Positions 6,874 through 12,847 of a stretch of 13,027 nucleotides of DNA are shown piece by piece; the first letter of the stretch is position 1, and every line of letters starts with the position of its first letter. Position numbers and translations under genes: made by a program. This stretch comes from Gemmatimonadota bacterium (GTDB lineage Bacteria > Gemmatimonadota > Gemmatimonadetes > JACCXV01 > JAHWKZ01). The stretch is from assembly GCA_019347645.1 (NCBI GenBank), contig JAHWKZ010000030.1, forward strand, positions 1 to 13,027, read 5' to 3'. The notes beneath the pieces are model-generated. The model was not told the origin of the DNA and did not search any database. It was given only the letters and a program-made list of their open reading frames with translations.

Positions 6874-6907
6874 CCAAGGGCACAGTCTCGAATCCGAGGA
6901 GGAATCG

Positions 6908-7408
6908 ATGCGTACCCCGTTTCGCGTATCCCGGTACGTCCTGACGCTCGGCCTGGCGATCCTATCCGGGGCGATCATGGCCGCCCCCGCGACCGCCCAG
7001 GACGCCTCGGGTTCCACCTACCGCGTGATCCTGTACATCGCCGAGGAAGGCGCGCCGGCCGAGATGTCGCTCCGCCGCCTCGAAGAGGTATGGACCGCGG
7101 ATCAGGGGACCGAGCGCCTCCGGCAGCTTCTCGGCGCGGGGAGCATCCAGCGGCTCGAGGACGTGCGGATCGAGCCCGGCCGTGAGGGACCCGCGCTGAA
7201 GGTCGGCAACGTGACGGTCCGGGTGAAGGGGGCCTATCGGGAGCCGAGGCGGGACGCCATGTTCCTCCGGGTGGAGGTCGAGGGCGGCCGGGACACGCTG
7301 GTGAAGGAGATGCTCTCGAAGTTCGACGAGACGATCCTCCTGGCCTATCCCCTGGCGGAGGGCGACAGGTCGGTGGTGGCGCTGATCATCCCGGCGCAGG
7401 TCCCCTAG
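6908..7408 (+). CDS. Small exported protein of unknown function
   Basis: This 166-residue protein has a clear Sec signal peptide (residues 1-30: basic MRTPFRVSR, a hydrophobic core, then APATAQD with likely cleavage at ATA-Q). The mature part has a helical segment (AEMSLRRLEEVWTADQGTERLRQLLG, ~51-76), then alternating strand-like segments: ALKVGNVTVRVKGAYREPRRDAMFLRVEVEGG (~96-127), and a final ETILLAYPLAEGDRSVVALIIPAQ. The layout 'strands, then a T/Y-x-L-x-x-GDRSVVALI strand' is loosely reminiscent of beta-domains of secretin-type proteins, but I cannot assign a family. The ATG is supported by GAGGAGG at 6896-6902. It is flanked by hairpins on both sides, so it is probably a monocistronic gene. 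Probably periplasmic; no lipidation cysteine. Confidence 0.82.
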   Translation: MRTPFRVSRYVLTLGLAILSGAIMAAPATAQDASGSTYRVILYIAEEGAPAEMSLRRLEEVWTADQGTERLRQLLGAGSIQRLEDVRIEPGREGPALKVGNVTVRVKGAYREPRRDAMFLRVEVEGGRDTLVKEMLSKFDETILLAYPLAEGDRSVVALIIPAQVP

Positions 7409-7465
7409 CCAGGCGAGTCTCGTTCCGCCGCGCGCGGCGTCCCTCCTCCGCCGCCGCGGCCACGT

Positions 7466-7502
7466 CGGGGCGTCGGCGCGAGCCGGCGCCCCGTTCTTGT
7501 TC
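7466..7502 (+). terminator. Rho-independent terminator with GCGA tetraloop and T-rich tail
   Basis: The arms 7466-7477 and 7482-7493 form a 12-bp stem (one G-U pair, 7473-7486) closed by a GCGA tetraloop at 7478-7481. A T-rich stretch, TTCTTGTTC, follows at 7494-7502. It lies 57 bases after the 6908-7408 gene and has the standard stem-plus-U-tract form. Confidence 0.85.
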
Positions 7503-7526
7503 CCCCCGCCGGCCCGCCGTTAGGTT
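7497..7526 (+). promoter_or_regulatory. Candidate housekeeping promoter giving a leaderless aldehyde dehydrogenase mRNA
   Basis: TTGTTC (7497-7502, -35-like) and TAGGTT (7521-7526, -10-like) are separated by 18 bases. The ATG of the aldehyde dehydrogenase lies only 9 bases after the -10, and no Shine-Dalgarno is present, so transcription would begin at or within a few bases of the ATG. The -35 sits inside the T-rich tail of the preceding terminator. Confidence 0.45.
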
Positions 7527-7535
7527 CCCCTCTCC

Positions 7536-8963
7536 ATGGCCCGGAGGTTCGACAACTGGATCGGCGGCGAATGGGTGGGGAGCGAGGAGCGCGAGCCGAT
7601 CCTCGATCCGTTCACCGGCGAGGTGGTGGGCGAGATGGCGCTCGCGTCCGACGCCGACCTGGATCGGGCCATCGAGGCCGCCGTGGACGCCTTCGAGCTG
7701 ACCCGCGGCCTCTCCGCGTACGAGCGCGAGCGGATGCTCCGCGGCGTGGCCGAGCGGATCGAGAAGCGGCGCGACGAGCTCGCCGAGCGGATGATCGCCG
7801 AGGCCGGCAAGCCCCGGCAGTACGTCGAGGGGGAGATCACCCGCGCGGTCTCCACGTTCACCCTCGGAGCCGAGGAGGCGAAGCGCTTCGGCGGCGAGGT
7901 GATCCCCGTCGACATCATGGAGCGCTCGCAGGGATACGTCTCGCTGACGAAGCGCTTCCCGCGCGGCCCGGTCGCCGCCATCAGCCCGTTCAACTTCCCG
8001 CTGAACCTGATCGCGCACAAGGTCTCCCCGGCGCTCGCGACCGGGAGCACCGTGGTCCTGAAGCCGCCCATGCAGGCGCCCCTGACGAGCCTGATCCTGG
8101 CGGATATCCTCGCCGACGCCGGAGTGCCCCACGGCGCGGTCAACATCCTGCACATGGTCCCCGACGTCGCCGAGCGCCTAGCCACGGACGAGCGGTTCAC
8201 GATGCTGACCTTCACCGGCAGCGACACGGTGGGATGGATGCTGAAGGGCAAGGCGGGAAGGAAGCCGGTGCTGCTGGAGCTCGGCGGCAACGCCGGGATG
8301 ATCGTGCATCGGGACTGCGACTGGGACTGGTCACTCGAGCGCGCCGCGATCGGCGGCTTCGCGTTCGCGGGGCAGGTGTGCATCAAGGTCCAGCGGCTCT
8401 ACGTGGACGACGTGATCGCCGACGAGTGGATTCCCGCGTTCGTCGACCGGGTGGACGGGCTCCGGATGGGAGACCCGCGCGACCCGGGGACCGTGGTCGG
8501 CCCGCTGATCGACGACGCCGCCGCCGACCGCGTGGAGGAGTGGTTGTCCGAAGCCGTCGACGGCGGCGCCCGGATCCTGGGCGGCGGCGATCGCGACGGC
8601 CGGTTCATCCGCCCCACGGTGGTGACCGACGTCGATCCCGCCATGAAGCTCTCCTGCCGAGAGGTGTTCGGGCCCGTGGTGGTGGTGGATCGCTACCGCG
8701 ACTTCGCCGAGGCCGTCCACGCCGTGGACGCCTCCGAGTACGGCATCCACGCCGGCGTCTTCACCCACGACCTCCGGCGGATCGCCTACGCCTTCCACCA
8801 CCTCGAGGTGGGCGGGGTGATCGTGAACGACGCCCCGATGTTCCGGGTCGACAACTTCCCCTACGGAGGGGTCAAGAAATCGGGGCTGGGTCGCGAGGGC
8901 GTGCGCTACGCCATGGAGGCGATGACCGAGCCCCGGATCCTGGTCCTGGACCTGGACCATTGA
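7536..8963 (+). CDS. NAD(P)+-dependent aldehyde dehydrogenase (lactaldehyde/GapN-like)
   Basis: This 475-residue enzyme belongs to the aldehyde dehydrogenase superfamily, which oxidises aldehydes to carboxylates with NAD(P)+ in the cytoplasm. Full-length landmarks are present: NWIGGEWV near the N-terminus, ISPFNFPLNLIAHK with Asn153, VVLKPP with cofactor-binding Lys176, FTGSDTVGW (226-234), ELGGNAG with the general base Glu248, GQVCIKVQR with nucleophile Cys282, and EVFGPVV (376-382). The length is typical. The VVLKPPMQAPLTS and GRKPVLLELGG segments recall lactaldehyde/glycolaldehyde and non-phosphorylating glyceraldehyde-3-phosphate dehydrogenases, but the substrate cannot be read from sequence. 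The ATG has no ribosome-binding site and lies 9 bases from a -10-like TAGGTT, so it may be leaderless. The stop overlaps a TTG that may start the next gene. Confidence 0.95.
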   Translation: MARRFDNWIGGEWVGSEEREPILDPFTGEVVGEMALASDADLDRAIEAAVDAFELTRGLSAYERERMLRGVAERIEKRRDELAERMIAEAGKPRQYVEGEITRAVSTFTLGAEEAKRFGGEVIPVDIMERSQGYVSLTKRFPRGPVAAISPFNFPLNLIAHKVSPALATGSTVVLKPPMQAPLTSLILADILADAGVPHGAVNILHMVPDVAERLATDERFTMLTFTGSDTVGWMLKGKAGRKPVLLELGGNAGMIVHRDCDWDWSLERAAIGGFAFAGQVCIKVQRLYVDDVIADEWIPAFVDRVDGLRMGDPRDPGTVVGPLIDDAAADRVEEWLSEAVDGGARILGGGDRDGRFIRPTVVTDVDPAMKLSCREVFGPVVVVDRYRDFAEAVHAVDASEYGIHAGVFTHDLRRIAYAFHHLEVGGVIVNDAPMFRVDNFPYGGVKKSGLGREGVRYAMEAMTEPRILVLDLDH

Positions 8964-9523
8964 GCGCGGTGCGGGCGACGGTGCTGGCCGCGCTCGCCGC
9001 GGCGGGACTCGGCTGCGCGGACGGAGATGATCCGGACTACCCGTCCAAGGAGTGGAGCGGCTGGTACCAGAGCCGGATGACGGGCTCCTCCACCGACTGC
9101 CACGGGGCCGATCTCCCCCCGCCGATGTCGGGCTTCACCATGACGGTGGAGCACCACGCGAACAACCGGGCGAGCGTCCGGATGGGGACCTTCGTGGGCC
9201 TGTCCGGCGAGTTCGCGGGCGACACGCTCCGCGCGACCACGTCGTTCGACGTCCCCATCCAGCTCCCCGACACCCTCGTCGCCCGCGCCACCCCAGCCGA
9301 CTCGCTCGACACCGTCGCCTACCGCCTCGACGCCGTCTTCGCCGACAGCACCTTCACCGGCAGCTACGTGATCCGCACGCCCGACCTCAACGCGCTGGCC
9401 CGGCGCCAGGGCCCCGGCCGCTGCGCCTACCGCTACGAGCTGTCCGGCGTGGAGGTCGAGGACCTGCCGACGGTGGGCGGGGAGAAGCCGGGGGTCCTGC
9501 CGGCGGACACGGCCAGGCGATAA
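8960..9523 (+). CDS. Putative lipoprotein of unknown function
   Basis: The 187-residue frame begins at TTG 8960-8962, overlapping the aldehyde dehydrogenase stop (TTGA); a GTG at 8969 would give 184 residues and is almost as plausible. The N-terminus is a short signal (AVRATVLAALAAAGLGC) with Cys19 followed by an acidic ADGDDPD stretch, fitting export and probable lipidation, although the GLGC box is not canonical. The mature part is rich in beta-strand-like segments (MSGFTMTVEHH, ASVRMGTFVGLSGEFAGDTLRATTSFDVP, SLDTVAYRLDAVFADSTFTGSYVIRTPDL) and has Cys47 and Cys155, which could form a disulfide. The tail is hydrophilic. The overall pattern suggests a small beta-barrel or sandwich; I recognise no family. 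Part of it (residues 137-154) has a decayed copy at 11107-11160. Confidence 0.75.
   Translation: MSAVRATVLAALAAAGLGCADGDDPDYPSKEWSGWYQSRMTGSSTDCHGADLPPPMSGFTMTVEHHANNRASVRMGTFVGLSGEFAGDTLRATTSFDVPIQLPDTLVARATPADSLDTVAYRLDAVFADSTFTGSYVIRTPDLNALARRQGPGRCAYRYELSGVEVEDLPTVGGEKPGVLPADTARR
9368..9421 (+). repeat. Intact member of a 54-nt repeat pair
   Basis: This segment encodes VIRTPDLNALARRQGPGR inside the lipoprotein gene. It matches 11107-11160 at 42 of 54 positions without gaps by my count, and at 10 of 18 residues. Confidence 0.75.
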
Positions 9524-9578
9524 AGCACCCGCCCAGCGGCGACTCTAAATGTAGTTCGCGGGGAGAATCGGATCGCGA

Positions 9579-9584
9579 TATAAT
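9579..9584 (+). promoter_or_regulatory. Consensus -10 box (TATAAT) ahead of the 9621 lipoprotein gene
   Basis: A perfect TATAAT lies in a short AT-rich stretch in the 97-base gap before the 9621 gene, an eye-catching sequence in DNA this GC-rich. Transcription would start near 9591, leaving a leader of about 30 bases. The best -35 at 18-bp spacing (TTCGCG, 9555-9560) is poor. It may drive the downstream lipoprotein genes. Confidence 0.5.
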
Positions 9585-9620
9585 TAGGCGATCGTTCCTC
9601 ACCGACGGGTCAGGCTTTCC

Positions 9621-10382
9621 ATGAATCGAACTGGATCGACGATCACGACTCTCGTGCTCTTTCTCGCCGCCGGCTGCTCGTCGGATGGCCCGGTTGCACC
9701 TCCGGAAGACGCTACCATCCAGGGCAGGATCCTGGACGCGAACACGCGCGAGTCGATCTCCGCAGCGACCGTGCTGATCGAACCGGGATCGGTGAGCGTG
9801 ACGACCGGCGTGGACGGACGCTTCGCCTTCGCCCTCCAAGCCCCCCGGCAGGAGACCTTCACCCTCACCGTGGAAAAGTCGGGATACAGCCGAGTTCAGG
9901 TGGCCCTGCCTCCGTCCACCCCCTCGACGTCGCTCGAGATCGAGTTGCCGCCGTTCGACCGGATCGAGCAGCCGGATCACGGTTTCCGGGTCTGGGCGCA
10001 GGTCGTCGACGGCGGACTGGAACAACCCACCATCACCTGGCGCGTCGAGGTCGAGAACCGAGAAGCCACGACGTTGCGTCCGGTTTCCATCACCGGCCGG
10101 ATCGATCCGTTTCCGGGTCGCCTGACCGAGGACTCCTTCGAACTCCATCAGGAGATCTCCGGAGAGATCGACCTGGAGATCGGGGAGGACGGCCGGTCCT
10201 TCACCGCGACCTTCGATTTCGTGCCTCCCATGTTCCCGTCGATCGAGATTCTCGACCTCACGATCGTCTCCCCCGGTCCGGACACGATCATCTGCCATCT
10301 CGTCGAGGCCACCGCCGGCATGAACGGGACGAACCTCGAGCACGACGACAGCTCGTGCCTGGCGACGCCGGTCGCCGGATAG
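9621..10382 (+). CDS. Lipoprotein with carboxypeptidase-regulatory-like domain
   Basis: This 253-residue protein has a lipoprotein signal (MNRTGSTITTLVLFLAAGC) with a canonical LAAGC box and Cys19, then a Ser/Pro-rich tether. Residues ~31-110 match the carboxypeptidase-regulatory-like/transthyretin-type sandwich: ATIQGRILDANTRESISAATVLIEPG, TTGVDGRFAF, TLTVEKSGYSRVQVAL, ending SLEIELP. Residues ~118-250 form a second strand-rich region (WRVEVENREATTLRPVSITGRI, SFTATFDFVPP, IEILDLTIVSPGPDTIICHLVEA) of unknown family, with Cys225 and Cys246. Such domains usually serve as spacer or binding modules on the cell surface or in the periplasm. The ATG has only a weak upstream AGG. A TATAAT lies 37 bases upstream. 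The next lipoprotein gene follows within 30 bases, so the two are probably co-transcribed. Confidence 0.87.
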   Translation: MNRTGSTITTLVLFLAAGCSSDGPVAPPEDATIQGRILDANTRESISAATVLIEPGSVSVTTGVDGRFAFALQAPRQETFTLTVEKSGYSRVQVALPPSTPSTSLEIELPPFDRIEQPDHGFRVWAQVVDGGLEQPTITWRVEVENREATTLRPVSITGRIDPFPGRLTEDSFELHQEISGEIDLEIGEDGRSFTATFDFVPPMFPSIEILDLTIVSPGPDTIICHLVEATAGMNGTNLEHDDSSCLATPVAG

Positions 10383-10411
10383 GATCCCGCTCGCCCACGC
10401 TGAGGGGGCGG

Positions 10412-11110
10412 ATGGTGATCGCCGGGGTCCTCTCGATCCTCGCTGCCAGCGCCTGCAACGGGATTCTCGGAGACGATCGGGGCCCACCCGCGGGATATGC
10501 CCTCGTCGAAGGAACGATCGGCCGCTCTTTCGATCATGGAATCCCGGACCTCGAAGTCCTTCTTCGATGCGGGTCCCCCAGTGGCGGATTCGCCGGAGAG
10601 GACGTCACCGGTCCCGACGGCTCCTATTCGATTCTCATGACGTTGCCATCGGAAGGCGTCATACCTTCGAACCTGCGCGCGCCGATCTCGTTGACGTGTG
10701 ACCTGGTCGCGGGTCGGGGCTTGGTGGAAGCCAGCCTGGACGTGCCGTTCGTCCGGCGTCGGGCCGACCTCCAGCCCGTCATGGCGAACCTCGTCGTGGG
10801 GAAGGGTCGTGTGGCGCCCTGCGAATCGACAGAGCGGGCCGAGCCCGCCCCGCTGCTCGAGCCGTCCGACCCGGCGAGCGTCGTGCCGGACGAGTACGTC
10901 GTTCGGTTCGAGGACGAGGTGTTCGAGGTCGAGCGGCTCGCCCGCGAGCTCGTGGAGGTGGCGGAGGGCGATCTGCTCCGGATCTTCGAGACGGCGATCG
11001 AGGGGTTCGCCGCCCGGCTGGAGGAGACGGGCGTGGCGAGCGTACGGAGTAGCGCCTGCGTTCGGTATGTCGCGCCGAACGGTTTGGTGGAGACACAGGA
11101 GCAAAGCTGA
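10412..11110 (+). CDS. Lipoprotein with regulatory-like sandwich and Inhibitor I9/subtilisin-propeptide-like domain
   Basis: This 232-residue protein starts with MVIAGVLSILAASAC; the ATG at 10412 is supported by GAGGGGG at 10402-10408, and a longer open frame to 10355 would bury the signal. Cys15 is the probable lipidation site. Residues ~27-110 look like a carboxypeptidase-regulatory-type sandwich (ALVEGTIGRSFDHGIPDLEVLLRC, TGPDGSYSILMTLP). After an acidic, Pro-rich linker, residues ~156-228 match the I9 pattern: VVPDEYVVRFEDEV, ELVEVAEGDLLRIFETAIEGFAARLEETGV, then CVRYVAPNGLVET. In subtilisin-family zymogens this fold is the intramolecular chaperone and inhibitor in front of the catalytic domain. 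Here the protein stops eight residues after the domain and no protease follows. It may act as a tethered inhibitor of another subtilase, or be a relic of a lost peptidase. The I9 call rests on motif recognition only. Confidence 0.8.
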   Translation: MVIAGVLSILAASACNGILGDDRGPPAGYALVEGTIGRSFDHGIPDLEVLLRCGSPSGGFAGEDVTGPDGSYSILMTLPSEGVIPSNLRAPISLTCDLVAGRGLVEASLDVPFVRRRADLQPVMANLVVGKGRVAPCESTERAEPAPLLEPSDPASVVPDEYVVRFEDEVFEVERLARELVEVAEGDLLRIFETAIEGFAARLEETGVASVRSSACVRYVAPNGLVETQEQS

Positions 11111-11163
11111 TCCGCACCCCCGACCTCGACACGATCCCCCGAAGCCAGGCCCTCGGCCGATAA
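11095..11163 (+). pseudogene. Decayed fragment homologous to the tail region of the 8960-9523 lipoprotein
   Basis: Read in the frame of 11107, this segment encodes LIRTPDLDTIPRSQALGR followed by TAA at 11161-11163. It matches VIRTPDLNALARRQGPGR of the lipoprotein at 8960-9523 at 10 of 18 residues, and at 42 of 54 bases by my count. A weaker match (TG) continues two codons upstream of 11101. The first bases overlap the end of the I9-domain gene in another frame. There is no start codon or signal of its own, so it is a remnant of a paralogue or of a partial duplication rather than a gene. Confidence 0.65.
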
Positions 11164-11222
11164 ACCTTTCCTGATTTCCCGACCGTTTCCGAGAGGGTCG
11201 CACGTCGCATCGGGTCCAGATT

Positions 11223-11234
11223 GGAGGTTTCCTG
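11223..11234 (+). promoter_or_regulatory. Shine-Dalgarno placing the next start at a CTG codon
   Basis: GGAGG at 11223-11227 is followed after four bases by CTG (11232-11234), the correct distance for a start. The conventional GTG at 11250 is 22 bases away, too far for this ribosome-binding site. Starting at CTG restores the basic SRRF n-region that a lipoprotein signal peptide needs. Confidence 0.5.
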
Positions 11235-11708
11235 TCCAGGCGCTTCCTCGTGATCGCGAGTCTTCTGATCCTCCCGGTGGGATGCGGGAGCACCACCGGG
11301 CCTTTCGAGACCATGGAAATCTCCGAGCGGAATCCCACTTTTCTCCGGATCACCATCCTCGGAGGGTTCATCTCGGCGGGAGAGACGGTCCCCGCCCGGC
11401 TCGAGAACCTCCCCGAGCGGGAGATCGGATTCAACCTGTGTCTCGAGCAGGAATACGAGCGGTGGACCGGGGAGCGATGGATCGCCCACGAGGTCGCCCG
11501 GGAGGGGACCTGCACACTGGAGGTCAACACGATCTCGCCCGGCGAGACGCTCCTGCACGACGTCGGGATCGGGGTGCGTTCCCTCGCGCCAGGGATCTAT
11601 CGGATCGCCTTCGGTTCGGTGGAGTGGGGCCTACACGAGCCGGAGGGCGGCGAGGCGTTGCCGAAGAAGGACCGCACCTCGAACTCCGTTCACGTGCGCT
11701 CGGGTTGA
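11232..11708 (+). CDS. Ig-like-domain lipoprotein (probable CTG start)
   Basis: From CTG 11232 this is 158 residues: a signal peptide SRRFLVIASLLILPVGC with Cys18, then one compact strand-rich domain (~33-130). The pattern FLRITILGGFISAGETVPARLEN, a charged central strand pair with YERWTGERW, Cys70 and Cys94, then NTISPGETLLHDV and LAPGIYRIAFG resembles small bacterial immunoglobulin-like domains in which a 'PGE...L.PG.YRI' ending is common. The exact family is unsure. The C-terminus is hydrophilic. If the start were GTG 11250 the protein would lack its basic n-region (152 residues). The stop overlaps a TTG at 11705, and the next lipoprotein gene begins within 40 bases, so the two are likely co-transcribed. 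Probable role: surface or periplasmic binding or structural protein. Confidence 0.78.
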   Translation: MSRRFLVIASLLILPVGCGSTTGPFETMEISERNPTFLRITILGGFISAGETVPARLENLPEREIGFNLCLEQEYERWTGERWIAHEVAREGTCTLEVNTISPGETLLHDVGIGVRSLAPGIYRIAFGSVEWGLHEPEGGEALPKKDRTSNSVHVRSG

Positions 11709-11746
11709 AGAACAGAAGCACCGAATCGGCGCTCGGAGTCGGAGGA

Positions 11747-12817
11747 TTGAAGGTCCCGGTCCTCCTTCTCGCGGGGGCTCTCCTCGCCTCCGCTTGCGAC
11801 GACCGTCGGCAGCCGATCGCTCCACCGACGGAACGAGGGCCGACCCCTCTGTGGACGTTGCGCGGGAGCACCCACCGGCCTCACATCCTGATGTCCGACG
11901 GACCCCGCGCTTACCTTTCGGTTCAAAGCGGGGTCGACGGCCTCGACGCGGAAACCGGTGAAACTCTCTGGGAGTTCGACGTCCGGAACCTCGGATTCTC
12001 GATCCCCGGAACCGTGCTGGTCGGGGAGCGGCTTCTCGTCCGTTGGGCGGAAATCCTGCACGGGTTGCGGGGGATCGACGGAGCCGAGCTCTGGAGGAAC
12101 GAGTTCCCGGAGTGGGAATCGAGCTTCCGGCTCGTGTCCGACGGCGATGGCGGGGTCTACGTCTCCGCCGAGAACGAGCTCGCGCGGATCGACCCCGCCA
12201 CGGGAGCGATCCGGTGGCAGCGAGATCTTGCGGGGAAGGGCGAGCTGGTGCTGGCGGCCGGTTCGGGGGTGGTATGCTCGCGGCGAGTGCCCATCGTCAC
12301 CGTGGCCTGCTACGCCGGCTCGGACGGGGCGCTCCTGTGGGAGATCGCCCAGCTGGAGATCGCCGCGGGGGCCGGGAGCAGGATCGTCGGGGAGCGACTG
12401 GTGGTCGAGGTGGACGGTGTATGGATCGGGCTGGATCTGGAGACGGGAGTCGAGTTGTGGCGTCGGAGCGAGCCGATGCCGCCCCTCGGCCGCAGCGCAT
12501 CCCGAAGCGGTGTCCTCTGCGCCTGTCGGGACGACTGCCTGGCACTCCGTGCGTCGGACGGCGCCATCCTATGGCGGGTGACGTTCGAGGGCGCCTCGAT
12601 CCCGACGCCATCGGCCGATTTCGTGTTCGTCGTCGCTCTCGAGGAGGATGGCCAGACCCGGAGGGGACGACTCTACGTCCTGGATCCCGTCTCGGGAAAC
12701 CCCGTGGACGGGATCGACCCTGAAGAGGGAAACGGGTTCGGGAGCATTCTGGACTATGAGGGCGGACGGCTCTTCATCAGCACCCGGGAGGACGTCCGGG
12801 CGTACCGGTATCCATGA
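11747..12817 (+). CDS. PQQ/BamB-like beta-propeller lipoprotein
   Basis: This 356-residue protein has a lipoprotein signal (MKVPVLLLAGALLASAC from a TTG start, Cys17) and a beta-propeller of PQQ/quinoprotein-type blades. The blade motif D/GxxTGxxLW recurs at about residues 66-76 (LDAETGETLWE), 109-116 (GIDGAELW), 148-157 (IDPATGAIRW), 191-199 (SDGALLWE), 229-238 (LDLETGVELW) and 269-276 (ASDGAILW). A last one near 312-318 (LDPVSGN) gives six or seven blades. Such propellers in BamB serve protein-protein contacts; the calcium/PQQ-dependent dehydrogenase residues are not evident, so a catalytic role is unlikely. GGAG at 11735-11738 is eight bases before TTG 11747. A TTG at 11705, overlapping the previous stop, is a possible longer start, adding 14 residues. 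Pfam-type assignment is confident, ligand unknown. Confidence 0.85.
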   Translation: MKVPVLLLAGALLASACDDRRQPIAPPTERGPTPLWTLRGSTHRPHILMSDGPRAYLSVQSGVDGLDAETGETLWEFDVRNLGFSIPGTVLVGERLLVRWAEILHGLRGIDGAELWRNEFPEWESSFRLVSDGDGGVYVSAENELARIDPATGAIRWQRDLAGKGELVLAAGSGVVCSRRVPIVTVACYAGSDGALLWEIAQLEIAAGAGSRIVGERLVVEVDGVWIGLDLETGVELWRRSEPMPPLGRSASRSGVLCACRDDCLALRASDGAILWRVTFEGASIPTPSADFVFVVALEEDGQTRRGRLYVLDPVSGNPVDGIDPEEGNGFGSILDYEGGRLFISTREDVRAYRYP

Positions 12818-12847
12818 TGCGATGCAGACGCCACGGGAAGGGGAACC

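Noticed and set aside
5324..6883. 519-codon open frame on the minus strand opposite the bactofilin-like gene
   Set aside because: The composition is dominated by Asp, Arg, His and Gly. It mirrors the DGDV repeats and membrane helices of the real gene, has no motif, and runs through the hairpin at 6805-6842.
9524..9620. A small RNA or riboswitch in the gap before the 9621 gene
   Set aside because: The gap is only 97 bases, has a TATAAT but no convincing stable stem or known riboswitch core.
11110..11231. A frameshifted S8 peptidase domain after the I9-like domain
   Set aside because: I looked for subtilase motifs (D-T/S-G, H-G-T, G-T-S-M-A) in the remaining bases before the next gene in all plus frames and found none. 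There is no room for a catalytic domain.
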